Part shown: piece after piece, positions 8,083 to 17,858 of the stretch | Layout of the letters: each line of letters opens with the position of its first letter | How positions within the stretch are numbered: the first letter of the stretch is position 1 | NCBI RefSeq assembly: GCF_030297595.1 | Contig: NZ_AP028138.1 | Location: forward strand, 434,001-498,000 | Source of the DNA: Polynucleobacter sp. HIN7 | Lineage (GTDB): Bacteria; Pseudomonadota; Gammaproteobacteria; Burkholderiales; Burkholderiaceae | Reading direction: 5' to 3' | Length of the DNA: 64,000 bases | Program-made: the position numbers and the translations under genes | Notes under the pieces: model-generated | Databases searched by the model: none | Told to the model about the DNA's origin: nothing | The model's input: the letters and a program-made list of their open reading frames with translations, nothing else

Positions 8083-8691
8083 TTACTTAACAGCTTGTGT
8101 ACCAACTACTTCGATTACAGCACGACGGTTCTTGGCACGGCCTTCAGCAGTTGCATTGCTAGCGACTGGATCAGCTTTACCTTTACTTTCGGTGTAAACG
8201 CGGGTTGGATCAACCTCTCCAGCATTGGTCAAAAACGCTTTAACAGCATTGGCACGACGCTGACCGAGGGCAATGTTATAAGCATCAGTACCAACACTGT
8301 CCGTGTAACCAACAACGATGACCACCTCAAGCTTCATCTTTTTGATGTCTTGAGCGAGTTTGTTCAGGGTTGCAACACCTTCCGCCTTGAGAGTCGACTT
8401 ATCAAAGTCAAACAAAGTATCGGCTTGTAAAGTGATTTTCTTCTGAGTTACTTTACTTGGAGCTGGTTTTGCAGGAGCAGCAGCAGGCTTAGGGGCGAGC
8501 CAGCCGTCGCAATTTGGAGCGGCGGTTGCTGGGGTCCAGCTAGCGTCACGCCAGCAGAGTGTACCGTCACCGTTTCTCCATGGAGTGCCGGTGGAGTTTA
8601 CCCAGTTATCAACATTCTTTGGCTGGGCCATGACTGAACCGGCAGAAATCGTAATCACTGCAGCAAGCATCAGTTTTAGGGTTTTGTTCAT
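8083..8691 (-). CDS. OmpA-family outer membrane protein
   Basis: A 202-residue secreted protein with a signal peptide (cleavage after VMAQ or VMA, about residue 22). A short segment with a cysteine pair (LCWRD... and PNCDGWL) precedes a proline/alanine linker, then the OmpA C-terminal peptidoglycan-binding domain (about 85-195) with TLFDFDKSTL, GYTDSVGTDAYN and RRANAV.AFL, where Asp and Arg bind diaminopimelate. The 8-stranded barrel of E. coli OmpA is absent; this short form is standard in betaproteobacteria. GAGGA precedes the ATG, and a strong terminator follows, so it is expressed alone. It lies divergent from gyrA. Confidence 0.88.
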   Translation of the reverse strand: MNKTLKLMLAAVITISAGSVMAQPKNVDNWVNSTGTPWRNGDGTLCWRDASWTPATAAPNCDGWLAPKPAAAPAKPAPSKVTQKKITLQADTLFDFDKSTLKAEGVATLNKLAQDIKKMKLEVVIVVGYTDSVGTDAYNIALGQRRANAVKAFLTNAGEVDPTRVYTESKGKADPVASNATAEGRAKNRRAVIEVVGTQAVK

Positions 8692-8800
8692 TTTTTATCC
8701 TCAAAAAACATTTAATAAATTAATGCAACCGAATCGCCTAAAAGCCCAAAAAAGCCCAAAGCGCTACAACATAAATAGTTACCAACTATCAGAATATTAG

Positions 8801-8831
8801 CACAGGTTATGGGCCTGTGAAATGATATTAT
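8801..8831 (+). promoter_or_regulatory. gyrA promoter with inverted repeat
   Basis: An extended -10 (TG, A, TATTAT at 8826-8831) ends 6 nt before the gyrA ATG, and there is no Shine-Dalgarno. Just upstream, an inverted repeat CACAGG-N7-CCTGTG (8801-8819) covers the place of a -35 element and could be an operator or a supercoiling-sensitive element. A -35 is not recognisable. Leaderless transcription is inferred. Confidence 0.45.
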
Positions 8832-8837
8832 TTCGAG

Positions 8838-11519
8838 ATGGAACAAGCCGCTAAAGAAACTCTCCCGATATCCCTAGAAGACGAAATGCGGCGGTCCTAT
8901 TTGGACTACGCCATGAGCGTAATCGTCGGCCGAGCCTTGCCAGACGTACGGGATGGCTTAAAACCCGTACACCGCCGGGTTTTGTACGCCATGTATGAAT
9001 TAAACAACGATTGGAATCGGGCTTTTAAGAAATCGGCCCGTATCGTGGGTGACGTGATTGGTAAATACCATCCCCATGGCGATACCGCGGTCTATGACAC
9101 GATTGTCCGCATGGCCCAGGATTTCTCGTTGCGCTATATGTTGGTCGATGGTCAGGGTAACTTCGGATCGGTCGATGGCGATAATGCCGCTGCGATGCGT
9201 TATACCGAAATTCGTCTTCGTAAGATCGCCCATGAGCTATTAGCGGATCTGGATAAAGAAACCGTTGATTTTGGCCCTAACTATGATGGCAGCGAAAAAG
9301 AACCTCTTATCCTGCCTGCAAAAGTTCCTAACCTACTCATTAACGGCTCCTCTGGTATTGCGGTGGGGATGGCCACCAATATTCCTCCCCATAATTTGGA
9401 TGAGGTGATCAAGGCCTGTCTGCATGTCTTGCATCAGCCGGATTGCACGATCGATGAGCTCATTGAGATCATTCCGGCGCCTGATTTCCCAACTGCCGGA
9501 ATTATTTATGGCGTTCAGGGAGTTCGTGAGGGGTATCGTACTGGGCGTGGCCGAGTTGTGATGCGCGCCAAGACCCATTTTGAGGATATGGACAAAGGCC
9601 AGCGTCAAGCCATTATTGTGGACGAGTTACCTTATCAGGTGAACAAGAAAAACCTGCTTGAGCGCATTGCCGAGTTGGTCAATGAGAAAAAAATTGAGGG
9701 CATCTCGGATTTGCGCGATGAGTCTGACAAGTCGGGAATGCGAGTCGTGATTGAGCTCAAGCGCGGTGAGGTGCCCGAAGTCGTTCTCAATAATTTATAC
9801 AAGAGTACTCAGCTTCAAGATAACTTCGGTATGAATATGGTCGCCTTGGTCGACAATCAGCCAAGGCTCCTTAACCTCAAGCAAATGCTCGAGTATTTCT
9901 TAGCGCATCGACGTGAGGTGATTACTCGGCGCACCATTTTCGAGTTACGTAAAGCCCGCGAACGGGGTCATGTGCTTGAGGGTTTAGCGGTTGCCCTTGC
10001 CAATATCGATCGATTCATTGCCATCATCAAGGCAGCCGCTAATCCAGTAGTTGCCAAACAGGAGTTAATGGCGCAGGCCTGGGACTCTTCGTTAGTGCGT
10101 GAGATGCTGGCCCGTGCTGAGGGCGAGGCTCCCGGTGGTCGCAATGCCTTCCGGCCCGAGGGCCTCTTGCCAGAATATGGCATGCAAGATAGCGGACTAT
10201 ATCGTTTGTCGGATGATCAAGCCCAAGAAATTCTGCAAATGCGCTTGCAGCGCTTAACTGGTCTTGAACAAGACAAGATCGTGAATGAGTACAAAGAGGT
10301 GATGGATCAGATTGCTGATTTATTGGATCTGCTCGCAAAGCCTGAGCGCGTCACCAAAGTCATTGAAACTGAGTTACTTGAGGTGAAGGCAGAGTTTGGT
10401 TCAGAAGGTAGCGACTCGGGTCGTCGTTCTTATATTGAAATGAACGCCACAGAGCTGTTTACTGAAGATCTAATTACTCCAACCGATATGGTGGTCACGC
10501 TTTCGCACGCTGGATACATGAAGAGTCAGCCGTTAAGCGAATACCGGGCGCAAAAGCGTGGGGGTCGAGGTAAGCAAGCTGCGGCTACTAAAGATGAGGA
10601 CTGGATCGATACTCTGTTTGTCGCCAATACCCACGATACGATTTTGTGTTTCTCTGACCGAGGTCGGATGTATTGGTTAAAAGTTTGGGAGGTTCCCCAA
10701 GGAAGTCGGACTTCGCGCGGTAAGCCAATTATCAACATGTTCCCACTGGTTGAGGGTGAAAAGATTACAGTGATTCTGCCGATTCAGGGCTATCAAGAGG
10801 ATCACTATGTATTTATGGCAACTCGTCGAGGCACCGTAAAGAAAACCCGTTTATCGGATTTTTCGAATCCTCGTAAGGCCGGAATCATTGCGGTTGACTT
10901 GGATGAAGGCGACTTTTTGGTTGGAGCAGCCATTACAGACGGTAAGCATGATGTGATGTTGTTCTCCGATGCAGGCAAGGCTGTTCGTTTTGATGAGAAT
11001 GACGTACGACCCATGGGTCGTACCGCGCGTGGTGTCCGCGGCATGAATTTGTCGGATGGGCAAGAAGTGATTGCGATGCTAGTCGCTCCTGCCGAAGTTG
11101 CAGAGGGGTCAGTGGAAGCAGTTGAAGATGCCGCAGCACCAAATAGTGTGTTAACTGCGACCGCGAATGGTTACGGTAAGCGCACCCCGATTGCCGAGTA
11201 CACCCGGCATGGGCGCGGCACGAAGGGCATGATTGCGATTCAGACCAGCGAGCGCAATGGTAAGGTAGTTGCGGCTGCTCTGGTTTCCCCAGAAGACCAA
11301 ATTATGTTGATTACTACTGGTGGAGTACTCGTTCGTACTCGGGTTTCTGAGATTCGGGAGATGGGTCGCGCCACACAAGGCGTCACTCTAATTAATGTCG
11401 ATGAGGGAACCCATTTATCCGGATTGCAGCGCATCGCAGAGAGTGATTCGGATGAGGAGGGCGACGACGTAGGCGATGAGCAAGGTAACAGCGAATCCGA
11501 CACAGCGCCTGATGCCTAA
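8838..11519 (+). CDS. gyrA: DNA gyrase subunit A
   Basis: An 893-residue subunit that cuts and rejoins DNA while GyrB supplies ATP energy, giving negative supercoiling. The active tyrosine is Tyr122 in AAMRYTE, and the quinolone region reads [10 protein letters not shown] with Thr83 and Asp87 in E. coli numbering; threonine at 83 is a natural wild-type state in other genera. The GyrA box QKRGGRG is at residues 572-578, marking a true gyrase rather than ParC. Six-bladed C-terminal domain repeats follow, and the protein ends in an acidic tail (SDSDEEGDD). It heads a long plus-strand run and is followed 25 nt later by serC. Confidence 0.97.
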   Translation: MEQAAKETLPISLEDEMRRSYLDYAMSVIVGRALPDVRDGLKPVHRRVLYAMYELNNDWNRAFKKSARIVGDVIGKYHPHGDTAVYDTIVRMAQDFSLRYMLVDGQGNFGSVDGDNAAAMRYTEIRLRKIAHELLADLDKETVDFGPNYDGSEKEPLILPAKVPNLLINGSSGIAVGMATNIPPHNLDEVIKACLHVLHQPDCTIDELIEIIPAPDFPTAGIIYGVQGVREGYRTGRGRVVMRAKTHFEDMDKGQRQAIIVDELPYQVNKKNLLERIAELVNEKKIEGISDLRDESDKSGMRVVIELKRGEVPEVVLNNLYKSTQLQDNFGMNMVALVDNQPRLLNLKQMLEYFLAHRREVITRRTIFELRKARERGHVLEGLAVALANIDRFIAIIKAAANPVVAKQELMAQAWDSSLVREMLARAEGEAPGGRNAFRPEGLLPEYGMQDSGLYRLSDDQAQEILQMRLQRLTGLEQDKIVNEYKEVMDQIADLLDLLAKPERVTKVIETELLEVKAEFGSEGSDSGRRSYIEMNATELFTEDLITPTDMVVTLSHAGYMKSQPLSEYRAQKRGGRGKQAAATKDEDWIDTLFVANTHDTILCFSDRGRMYWLKVWEVPQGSRTSRGKPIINMFPLVEGEKITVILPIQGYQEDHYVFMATRRGTVKKTRLSDFSNPRKAGIIAVDLDEGDFLVGAAITDGKHDVMLFSDAGKAVRFDENDVRPMGRTARGVRGMNLSDGQEVIAMLVAPAEVAEGSVEAVEDAAAPNSVLTATANGYGKRTPIAEYTRHGRGTKGMIAIQTSERNGKVVAAALVSPEDQIMLITTGGVLVRTRVSEIREMGRATQGVTLINVDEGTHLSGLQRIAESDSDEEGDDVGDEQGNSESDTAPDA

Positions 11520-11544
11520 GCAAAGCTTCGACTAACCGGACTTC

Positions 11545-12642
11545 ATGATGAGTTTTGACCGCCGCATTTATAACTTCGCAGCGGGCCCAGCAACCTTGCC
11601 AAGTGAGGTTTTGGAACAAGCGCGCGATGAACTGTTGAATTGGCAGGGCCTCGGTGCCAGTGTGATGGAAATCAGTCACCGCAGCAAAGAGTTTATGGCG
11701 GTCTATGAAAAAACCTTAGCCGATCTTCGCGAGCTTATGCGCATTCCAAACGATTACGAAATCTTGCTCTTGCAAGGTGGGGGAATTGGTCAAAATGCGG
11801 CGATTCCGATGAACCTGATGCCCTTAGCCAAGAAACCCAAGGCAGATTTTGTGGTGACCGGGATTTGGTCTGAGAAATCAGTCAAGGAAGCGCAAAAATA
11901 TGGGGAAGCTCACATCGCTGCGAGTTCCCAGGCGCAGGGGTTTCGGTCGATTCCAGATCAAAGAACATGGACCTTGTCCGAAGATGCGGCCTATGTGCAT
12001 ATCTGTGCTAATGAGACGATTGGCGGCGTTGAGTTCTCTGGGTTTCCAAAGCTTGGCAAGACCCCATTGGTTGCTGATATCTCGAGCAATATTCTTTCAA
12101 AAGCGATGAATGTGAGCGAGTGTGGCGTACTTTTCGCTGGCGCACAGAAGAATATTGGTCCCGCGGGGGTCACCATTGTGATTGTGCGCAAGGACTTGAT
12201 GGGGCATGCGATGTCTATTACCCCCTCAATCTGGGATTGGGCCAAGGAGGCGGCTAATCAATCGATGTTCAATACTCCACCCACTTTCCCAATTTATGTT
12301 TCGGGCTTAGTATTTGAATGGATCAAGCGGCAAGGTGGGGTAGAAGAGATGGAGCGCCGTAGTCAATTGAAATCAAACATGCTCTATGAGTTGATTGATG
12401 GAAGCTCCTTGTATGAAAATCGCGTGGATCCAATATGTCGCTCGAGAACAAACGTCACATTTTTTCTGAAAGATGAAGGTTTAAATGCAGAGTTTTTGGA
12501 ACAATCCAGTGCTGCAGGTTTGGCAGCCCTCCGAGGTCATAAGGCTGCAGGAGGGATGCGCGCTAGTATTTACAATGCCATGCCAATTGCTGGCGTTGAG
12601 ACTTTGGTGGAGTTCATGCGTGAGTTCGAAAGGCGTGCCTAA
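11545..12642 (+). CDS. serC: Phosphoserine aminotransferase
   Basis: A 365-residue PLP enzyme of serine and pyridoxal phosphate synthesis, converting 3-phosphohydroxypyruvate to phosphoserine. The start NFAAGPATLP is typical of class-V aminotransferases, and the PLP lysine is in GAQKNIGPAG at about residue 202. The end has the substrate region RASIYNAMP. Two adjacent ATGs are possible (11545, 11548). The stop codon overlaps the pheA start by one base. Linkage to gyrA and pheA is standard in Burkholderiales. Confidence 0.96.
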   Translation: MMSFDRRIYNFAAGPATLPSEVLEQARDELLNWQGLGASVMEISHRSKEFMAVYEKTLADLRELMRIPNDYEILLLQGGGIGQNAAIPMNLMPLAKKPKADFVVTGIWSEKSVKEAQKYGEAHIAASSQAQGFRSIPDQRTWTLSEDAAYVHICANETIGGVEFSGFPKLGKTPLVADISSNILSKAMNVSECGVLFAGAQKNIGPAGVTIVIVRKDLMGHAMSITPSIWDWAKEAANQSMFNTPPTFPIYVSGLVFEWIKRQGGVEEMERRSQLKSNMLYELIDGSSLYENRVDPICRSRTNVTFFLKDEGLNAEFLEQSSAAGLAALRGHKAAGGMRASIYNAMPIAGVETLVEFMREFERRA

Positions 12643-13724
12643 TGTCAAATGATGATCAGCGCTTAGCTCCGCTACGTGCCCAGATTGATGCGATCGATCA
12701 AGAGCTTTTGGAGCTTTTATCGAAGCGCGCAAAGGCGGCCCAAGCGGTTGGTCATATTAAAAATGAGTCATCAGCCCCTATTTTTCGTCCTGAGCGAGAG
12801 AGCCAGGTAATCCAGAATGTTTTACAAAAGAATCCTGGCCCGTTGCTGCCAGATGGTCTTGCTGCGATCTGGCGCGAGATCATGTCAGCATGTCGTGCAC
12901 TTGAATCCAAGCAAACTATCGCTTATTTGGGTCCAACCGGTACCTTCTCGGAACAGGCGGCGCATGAATTTTTTGGGCAGTCGATTGACGGCTTGCCATG
13001 TGCGAGTTTGGATGAGGTGTTTAAGGCGGTTGAAAAAGGGGTCGCTACTTTTGGGGTAGTGCCTGTTGAGAACTCCAGTGAAGGAGCTGTTTCGCGTACC
13101 TTGGATTTATTGCTAGAAAGTCCATTGCAAATTAGTGGTGAGATAGTCTTGCCCATTCGGCATCACCTCTTAACCAAGCATGGAAGTTTGGATGGTGTAA
13201 AAACAGTTTGCGCTCATGCTCAGGCCTTGGCTCAATGCCAACAATGGTTAAGCATGCATGCGCCTCAATTGCATCGGCAGGCTGTTAGTAGTAATGCCGA
13301 GGCTGCACGGATGGCCAGTCAAGATCCAAGTATTGCCGCGATTGCTGGTGAGCCGGCTCAATTGGCTTATGGTTTGCAAATTGTTTCAGCGCAGATTCAA
13401 GATGATCCAAACAATCGTACACGGTTTGTCGTGATCGGCCAATATGCATGTCAACCATGCGGTCATGATCAGACATCTTTGGTGCTATCGGTCGCCAATC
13501 AACCTGGAGCCGTTCATCATTTGTTAGGTCCATTAGCAAAACATGGAGTGTCCATGACGCGGTTTGAATCACGACCAGCCCGCAATGGGTCTTGGGAATA
13601 CCATTTTTATATCGATATTGATGGGCATGCGAGTAATGGCAAAGTAGCCACGGCAATTGCTGAGTTAAAAATGATTGCTGCCTTTTATAAAAACCTGGGC
13701 TCCTATCCGCGCGCTAAAAATTAA
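12642..13724 (+). CDS. pheA: Bifunctional chorismate mutase/prephenate dehydratase
   Basis: A 360-residue enzyme catalysing the two steps from chorismate to phenylpyruvate for phenylalanine. Residues 1-90 are an AroQ chorismate mutase, 95-275 the dehydratase (AYLGPTGTFSEQAA at its start and the catalytic NRTRF motif), and 280-355 an ACT domain with the ESRPAR feedback-binding motif, so allosteric inhibition by phenylalanine is expected. Start overlaps serC stop as TAATG. The next gene, hisC, follows after 11 nt. Confidence 0.96.
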   Translation: MSNDDQRLAPLRAQIDAIDQELLELLSKRAKAAQAVGHIKNESSAPIFRPERESQVIQNVLQKNPGPLLPDGLAAIWREIMSACRALESKQTIAYLGPTGTFSEQAAHEFFGQSIDGLPCASLDEVFKAVEKGVATFGVVPVENSSEGAVSRTLDLLLESPLQISGEIVLPIRHHLLTKHGSLDGVKTVCAHAQALAQCQQWLSMHAPQLHRQAVSSNAEAARMASQDPSIAAIAGEPAQLAYGLQIVSAQIQDDPNNRTRFVVIGQYACQPCGHDQTSLVLSVANQPGAVHHLLGPLAKHGVSMTRFESRPARNGSWEYHFYIDIDGHASNGKVATAIAELKMIAAFYKNLGSYPRAKN

Positions 13725-13735
13725 GACTTTCATTC

Positions 13736-14872
13736 ATGACCAAAAAAATTGGCTTAGATCATGTGCATGAAATTGCACCCTATGTTGGTGGTAGACCCAT
13801 CAGCGAAGTGGCGCGGGAGTTTGGCTTAGAAGAAAGCGCGATCGTGAAGTTGGCCTCCAATGAAAATCCATTGGGTATGCCAACGTCGGCTAAGGAAGCA
13901 ATGTTGCGGGCCGCCAATGATCTAGGCCGCTATCCAGATTCCAATGGTTTTGAGCTTAAGCGCGTTTTATCCAAGCGGCTGGGGGTTCCAGAAGACTGGA
14001 TTACCTTGGGAAATGGTAGCAATGATATTTTGGAGCTTACCGCTAGAGCGGTAGCACACACTGGTGATGCTGTCGTATTTTCTAAACACGCGTTTGCAGT
14101 TTACCCTTTGGCAACGCAAGCGATTGGCGCAAAAGCAGTGGAGGTTGCTGCTGATGCAAGTTACGGGCATGATCTGCCGGCCATGCTGCAGACCATTCGA
14201 TCACTCGGGGAGACTGCCAAGTTGGTATTTGTAGCGAACCCAAATAATCCAACCGGTAGTTACTTGCAGCCAAAAGCGATTGAAGCATTTATATCTGCGA
14301 TGCCTGCGCATGTCGTGGTGGTGTTAGATGAGGCATATAACGAGTACCTTGCCCCAGAGCAGCGCTACGACGCGATTGCTTGGGTAAAAAAATATCCTAA
14401 TTTAGTAGTCTCACGCAGCTTTTCAAAAGCCTACGGATTAGCAGGGTTACGTATTGGATATGGTATCGCGCAACCCCATTTAACTGATTTATTAAACCGG
14501 ATTCGACAGCCATTTAATGTGAATAGTTTGGCGCAAGCCGCTGCTATTGCAGCTCTAGGTGACGAAGCATTTTTACAGCGAGGCTATGAACTAAATCGAG
14601 CCGGTTATCAACAATTGATACAGGCATTTGAGCAAATGGGCTTAACCTATCTGCCCTCATCTGGAAATTTTGTTTTAGTGAGGGTGGGCGATGATGACGA
14701 AGCGGGTGCACGCGTCAACCGTGAGCTATTAAAGAGGGGTGTGATTGTACGACCCGTTGGTAATTATGGGCTACCTCAGTGGCTCAGAATCTCGATTGGT
14801 TTACCAGAAGAGAATACTATTTGCATTCAAGCGCTTGGCGCCATTTTAAGTAAGCCACAGGGTACTGCATGA
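13736..14872 (+). CDS. hisC: Histidinol-phosphate aminotransferase
   Basis: A 378-residue fold-type I PLP aminotransferase. The PLP-binding lysine is about residue 231 in SRSFSKAYGLAG, with KLASNENPLG near the N-terminus and VANPNNPTG in the middle. In this betaproteobacterial position, between pheA and tyrA, the enzyme is likely to serve aromatic amino acid transamination as well as, or instead of, histidine synthesis; that is inferred from context. The stop overlaps the tyrA ATG by 4 nt. Confidence 0.92.
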   Translation: MTKKIGLDHVHEIAPYVGGRPISEVAREFGLEESAIVKLASNENPLGMPTSAKEAMLRAANDLGRYPDSNGFELKRVLSKRLGVPEDWITLGNGSNDILELTARAVAHTGDAVVFSKHAFAVYPLATQAIGAKAVEVAADASYGHDLPAMLQTIRSLGETAKLVFVANPNNPTGSYLQPKAIEAFISAMPAHVVVVLDEAYNEYLAPEQRYDAIAWVKKYPNLVVSRSFSKAYGLAGLRIGYGIAQPHLTDLLNRIRQPFNVNSLAQAAAIAALGDEAFLQRGYELNRAGYQQLIQAFEQMGLTYLPSSGNFVLVRVGDDDEAGARVNRELLKRGVIVRPVGNYGLPQWLRISIGLPEENTICIQALGAILSKPQGTA

Positions 14873-15738
14873 GCCAAAATCAGTTTGGAACAGTCGCCAT
14901 TGTTGGCGTTGGTTTGATTGGTGGATCGATCGGCTTAGCGCTCAAAAAGGCAGGGGTCGTTACTGAAGTGATCGGCGTCGGTCGAAGTGAAAGCAATCTT
15001 GAAGAGGCCAAAAAATTAGGGGCGATTGATCGCATCGATGATCTTGTGGGCGCAAGTAAAAAAGCCCAGTGGATTATTTTGTGCGTGCCTGTTGCGCAAA
15101 TGCGCGCATGTTTTCAAACGATTGAGCCACATCTCAATCCGCACACATTGATTACTGACGCCGGTAGTACTAAAAGTGATCTGATTGTGGCGGCTAAAGA
15201 GGTTTTGGGTAAGAAGGTCTGTCAATTTGTTCCGGCCCATCCCATTGCAGGTGGTGCGCAGCATGGTGTGGTGGCAGCGAAGGCCGATTTATTTCAGGGA
15301 AAACAAACCATTATTTGTCAGTTGCAAGAGAACTCGGCAGCAGATGTGGCTCTGGTTGAGAGTTTTTGGCAGGCATTGGGTTCGCGTATCAAAAGGATAT
15401 CGGCGATTCAGCATGATGCAATCTACGCAGCGGTTTCGCATTTGCCTCATTTGCTGTCATACGCATTAATGACGAGCGTGCTGAACTCCGAAGATGCTGA
15501 GCAAAAGCTTGGCCACGCTGGGGCTGGATTTCGGGATTTCACGCGGATTGCCGCTTCGAGCCCTGAGATGTGGCGCGATATTTGCCTTGCTAATAAATCA
15601 GCGATTTTGAAAGAGCTAGACCAGTATCTCGTGATTGCAAATGCTCTTCGTGACCTGATTGCCAAGGAGGATTCGCAAGCGCTCGAGAAGGTTTTTCTGA
15701 AAGCCAGTGAAGCTCGCAAACGGTGGGAAGAGTCGTAA
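14869..15738 (+). CDS. tyrA: Prephenate/arogenate dehydrogenase
   Basis: A 289-residue NAD(P)-dependent enzyme of tyrosine synthesis, oxidising prephenate to 4-hydroxyphenylpyruvate. The N-terminal Rossmann motif is [15 protein letters not shown], the active-site region [10 protein letters not shown] holds the conserved histidine, and a helical dimerisation domain includes [14 protein letters not shown] and GFRDFTRIA. There is no fused chorismate mutase and no ACT domain. The start overlaps hisC (ATGA), and the stop overlaps the aroA ATG by one base. Confidence 0.95.
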   Translation: MSQNQFGTVAIVGVGLIGGSIGLALKKAGVVTEVIGVGRSESNLEEAKKLGAIDRIDDLVGASKKAQWIILCVPVAQMRACFQTIEPHLNPHTLITDAGSTKSDLIVAAKEVLGKKVCQFVPAHPIAGGAQHGVVAAKADLFQGKQTIICQLQENSAADVALVESFWQALGSRIKRISAIQHDAIYAAVSHLPHLLSYALMTSVLNSEDAEQKLGHAGAGFRDFTRIAASSPEMWRDICLANKSAILKELDQYLVIANALRDLIAKEDSQALEKVFLKASEARKRWEES

Positions 15739-17057
15739 TGGCGAGCGAGTCATTGCAGATTGGACCTTTCCAAGGCGCCAAGGGTCAGATGACCCTGCCT
15801 GGATCAAAAAGTATTTCGAATCGCGCCTTGTTGCTTGCTGCGTTATCAAGCGGTACGACTACTCTTAAGCAATTACTTGATGCCGATGATACTCAGGTGA
15901 TGCGCAACGCCTTGCGTCAATTGGGCGTAAAGGCTGAGGATCATGGTCATGATTGTGAGGTGACAGGTTGCGCTGGCATTTTCCCAGTCAAGCACGCCGA
16001 CTTATTTATGGGAAATGCCGGAACTGCCATTCGGCCGCTCACTGCAGCATTAGTCATGCAAGAGGGCGAGTATCGACTCTCTGGAGTACCGCGGATGCAC
16101 GAGCGACCGATTGGTGATTTAGTTGACGGACTCTCGCAAATTGGCGCGCAGATTGATTATGAGCAAGTGGTCGGTTATCCGCCGATTCAAATCCATGCAG
16201 GCAAGCTTGTCTTGCCAGAGGTGATTCGGGTTAGGGGCGATGTCTCCAGCCAATTTCTAACGGCTTTATTGATGGCACTGCCTCTCGTAGCCCGTAAACC
16301 AATTCAGATCGAAGTGATCGGTGAATTAATTTCTAGACCATACATCAACATCACAATTCAATTGATGGCCCGGTTTGGGGTTGAGGTAAGCAACCCAACG
16401 CCCAATCAGTTTGTGATTGCGCCCACTCAAGCTGGGGCCGTATACAAAAGCCCTCAAACACTCTGGGTCGAGGGCGACGCATCCTCCGCATCTTATTTTT
16501 TGGCTGCCGGCGTTCTAGGCCGTGGTCCAGTGCGCGTTCTTGGGGTTGGTAAAAATAGCATTCAGGGGGATATTGCCTTCGCAGATGCCATCGAACAAAT
16601 GGGAGCAAGAGTGCTACGTGGCGATGATTTTCTTGAGACCAGCGGCGTTATTCATGTCGATGGAAGATTGCGAGGGATTACGATTGACTGCACCACAATC
16701 CCAGACGCAGCGATGACTCTCGCTATGATGGCATTATTTGCTCAAGGAAAAACTCGCTTAGAGAAGATCGCCAGCTGGCGGGTCAAAGAAACAGACCGAA
16801 TTGCGGCCATGGCAACCGAGTTGCGTAAATTAGGGGCAGTGGTTCATGAGGGCGAGGATTTTATTGAGATTCATCCATTAACTGATGAGCAATGGCAGAC
16901 TCCACCGCAGGGAATCGATACCTATGATGATCATCGGATGGCGATGTGTTTTTCTCTAGCAGCATTTGGTCCAAAGCCAATCTTAATTAATGATCCTTTA
17001 TGCGTTGCTAAAACCTTTCCGCATTACTTTTCAGAGTTAGCACGAATCACGTATTAA
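15738..17057 (+). CDS. aroA: 3-phosphoshikimate 1-carboxyvinyltransferase (EPSP synthase)
   Basis: A 439-residue shikimate-pathway enzyme joining PEP to shikimate-3-phosphate. The phosphate-binding [14 protein letters not shown] segment, the class-I loop [13 protein letters not shown] with the usual glycine and proline, and the late VKETDRI and DHRMAM motifs are present. The loop is of the glyphosate-sensitive class I type apart from an isoleucine in place of the common methionine. The ATG at 15738 forms TAATG with tyrA; an upstream in-frame GTG at 15723 is not needed. Confidence 0.96.
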   Translation: MASESLQIGPFQGAKGQMTLPGSKSISNRALLLAALSSGTTTLKQLLDADDTQVMRNALRQLGVKAEDHGHDCEVTGCAGIFPVKHADLFMGNAGTAIRPLTAALVMQEGEYRLSGVPRMHERPIGDLVDGLSQIGAQIDYEQVVGYPPIQIHAGKLVLPEVIRVRGDVSSQFLTALLMALPLVARKPIQIEVIGELISRPYINITIQLMARFGVEVSNPTPNQFVIAPTQAGAVYKSPQTLWVEGDASSASYFLAAGVLGRGPVRVLGVGKNSIQGDIAFADAIEQMGARVLRGDDFLETSGVIHVDGRLRGITIDCTTIPDAAMTLAMMALFAQGKTRLEKIASWRVKETDRIAAMATELRKLGAVVHEGEDFIEIHPLTDEQWQTPPQGIDTYDDHRMAMCFSLAAFGPKPILINDPLCVAKTFPHYFSELARITY

Positions 17058-17079
17058 TTTCCTATAAAGGAGTATTGGG

Positions 17080-17745
17080 TTGAGTCTTCCCCCGGTTATC
17101 GCAATTGATGGACCTACTGCCTCAGGTAAAGGTACCGTGGCCATGCAAGTTGCCAACCGTCTTGGGTTCCATTATTTAGATAGCGGCGCCCTGTATCGTC
17201 TAGTAGCGCTTGCTAGCCAGCAAAAGGGTATTTCACCTTCCGATTGCCGCGCCTTGGGTGGGCTTGCCCTCACTATACAGATTGAGTTTAAAAATGGACT
17301 CATTTTCTTGGATGGTGAGGATGTCACAGAGGCGATTCGAGACGAATCCATTGGGGTTTTGGCGTCCCAAATTGCCGTTTATTCAGAGGTGAGAGATGCC
17401 CTTTTGGCCCTCCAAAGAGGGTTTCGGAGGGCTCCAGGCTTGGTGGCGGATGGTCGGGATATGGCTAGCCGTATCTTTACAGACGCTGTTTTGAAGGTAT
17501 TTTTAACGGCCAGTGTGCAGGCTCGGGCGGAGCGTCGATATAAGCAATTGATCGCTAAGGGAATTTCTGCTAGAATGGATGTCCTTTTGCAAGATTTGCA
17601 GGAACGAGACGCTCGAGACATTCAACGAGCAACCGCGCCTCTAAAACAAGTTAAAGGGGCGCATTTGCTCGATACCTCGAACTTATCGATTGATCAGGCA
17701 GTTGAGCAGGTACTGTCTTGGTACCAAGAAGTAAATAGAAATTAG
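17080..17745 (+). CDS. cmk: Cytidylate kinase
   Basis: A 221-residue kinase that converts (d)CMP to (d)CDP. The P-loop is [11 protein letters not shown], followed by the [11 protein letters not shown] substrate region and VADGRDMAS. The start codon is TTG at 17080, decided by AAAGGAG at 17066-17072, seven bases upstream, and by homology beginning at [11 protein letters not shown]. It lies between aroA and rpsA, the usual order. A tandem GAAGTN hexamer begins on its last base. Confidence 0.95.
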   Translation: MSLPPVIAIDGPTASGKGTVAMQVANRLGFHYLDSGALYRLVALASQQKGISPSDCRALGGLALTIQIEFKNGLIFLDGEDVTEAIRDESIGVLASQIAVYSEVRDALLALQRGFRRAPGLVADGRDMASRIFTDAVLKVFLTASVQARAERRYKQLIAKGISARMDVLLQDLQERDARDIQRATAPLKQVKGAHLLDTSNLSIDQAVEQVLSWYQEVNRN

Positions 17746-17768
17746 AAGTGGAAGTAGAAGTTGAAGTT
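17745..17768 (+). repeat. Tandem hexamer GAAGTN x4 after cmk
   Basis: Four consecutive copies, GAAGTG, GAAGTA, GAAGTT and GAAGTT, start at the last base of the cmk stop codon. Purine-rich and unstructured, they lie at the head of the 113-nt cmk-rpsA gap, which otherwise shows only a short CGG/CCG hairpin. Confidence 0.7.
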
Positions 17769-17858
17769 TGGCGCTTAAGTTGGCACCTACGGTAAAAACC
17801 GCTAGCTTGAGTTTTATTAACCTAACCCGTCAGTAATTGGCGGCACAAAGTGAACCTC

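Noticed and set aside
8838-11519. Thr83 in the GyrA quinolone region as a resistance mutation
   Set aside because: Threonine at this site is the natural wild-type state in several genera, and Asp87 is intact. It does not indicate selected resistance.
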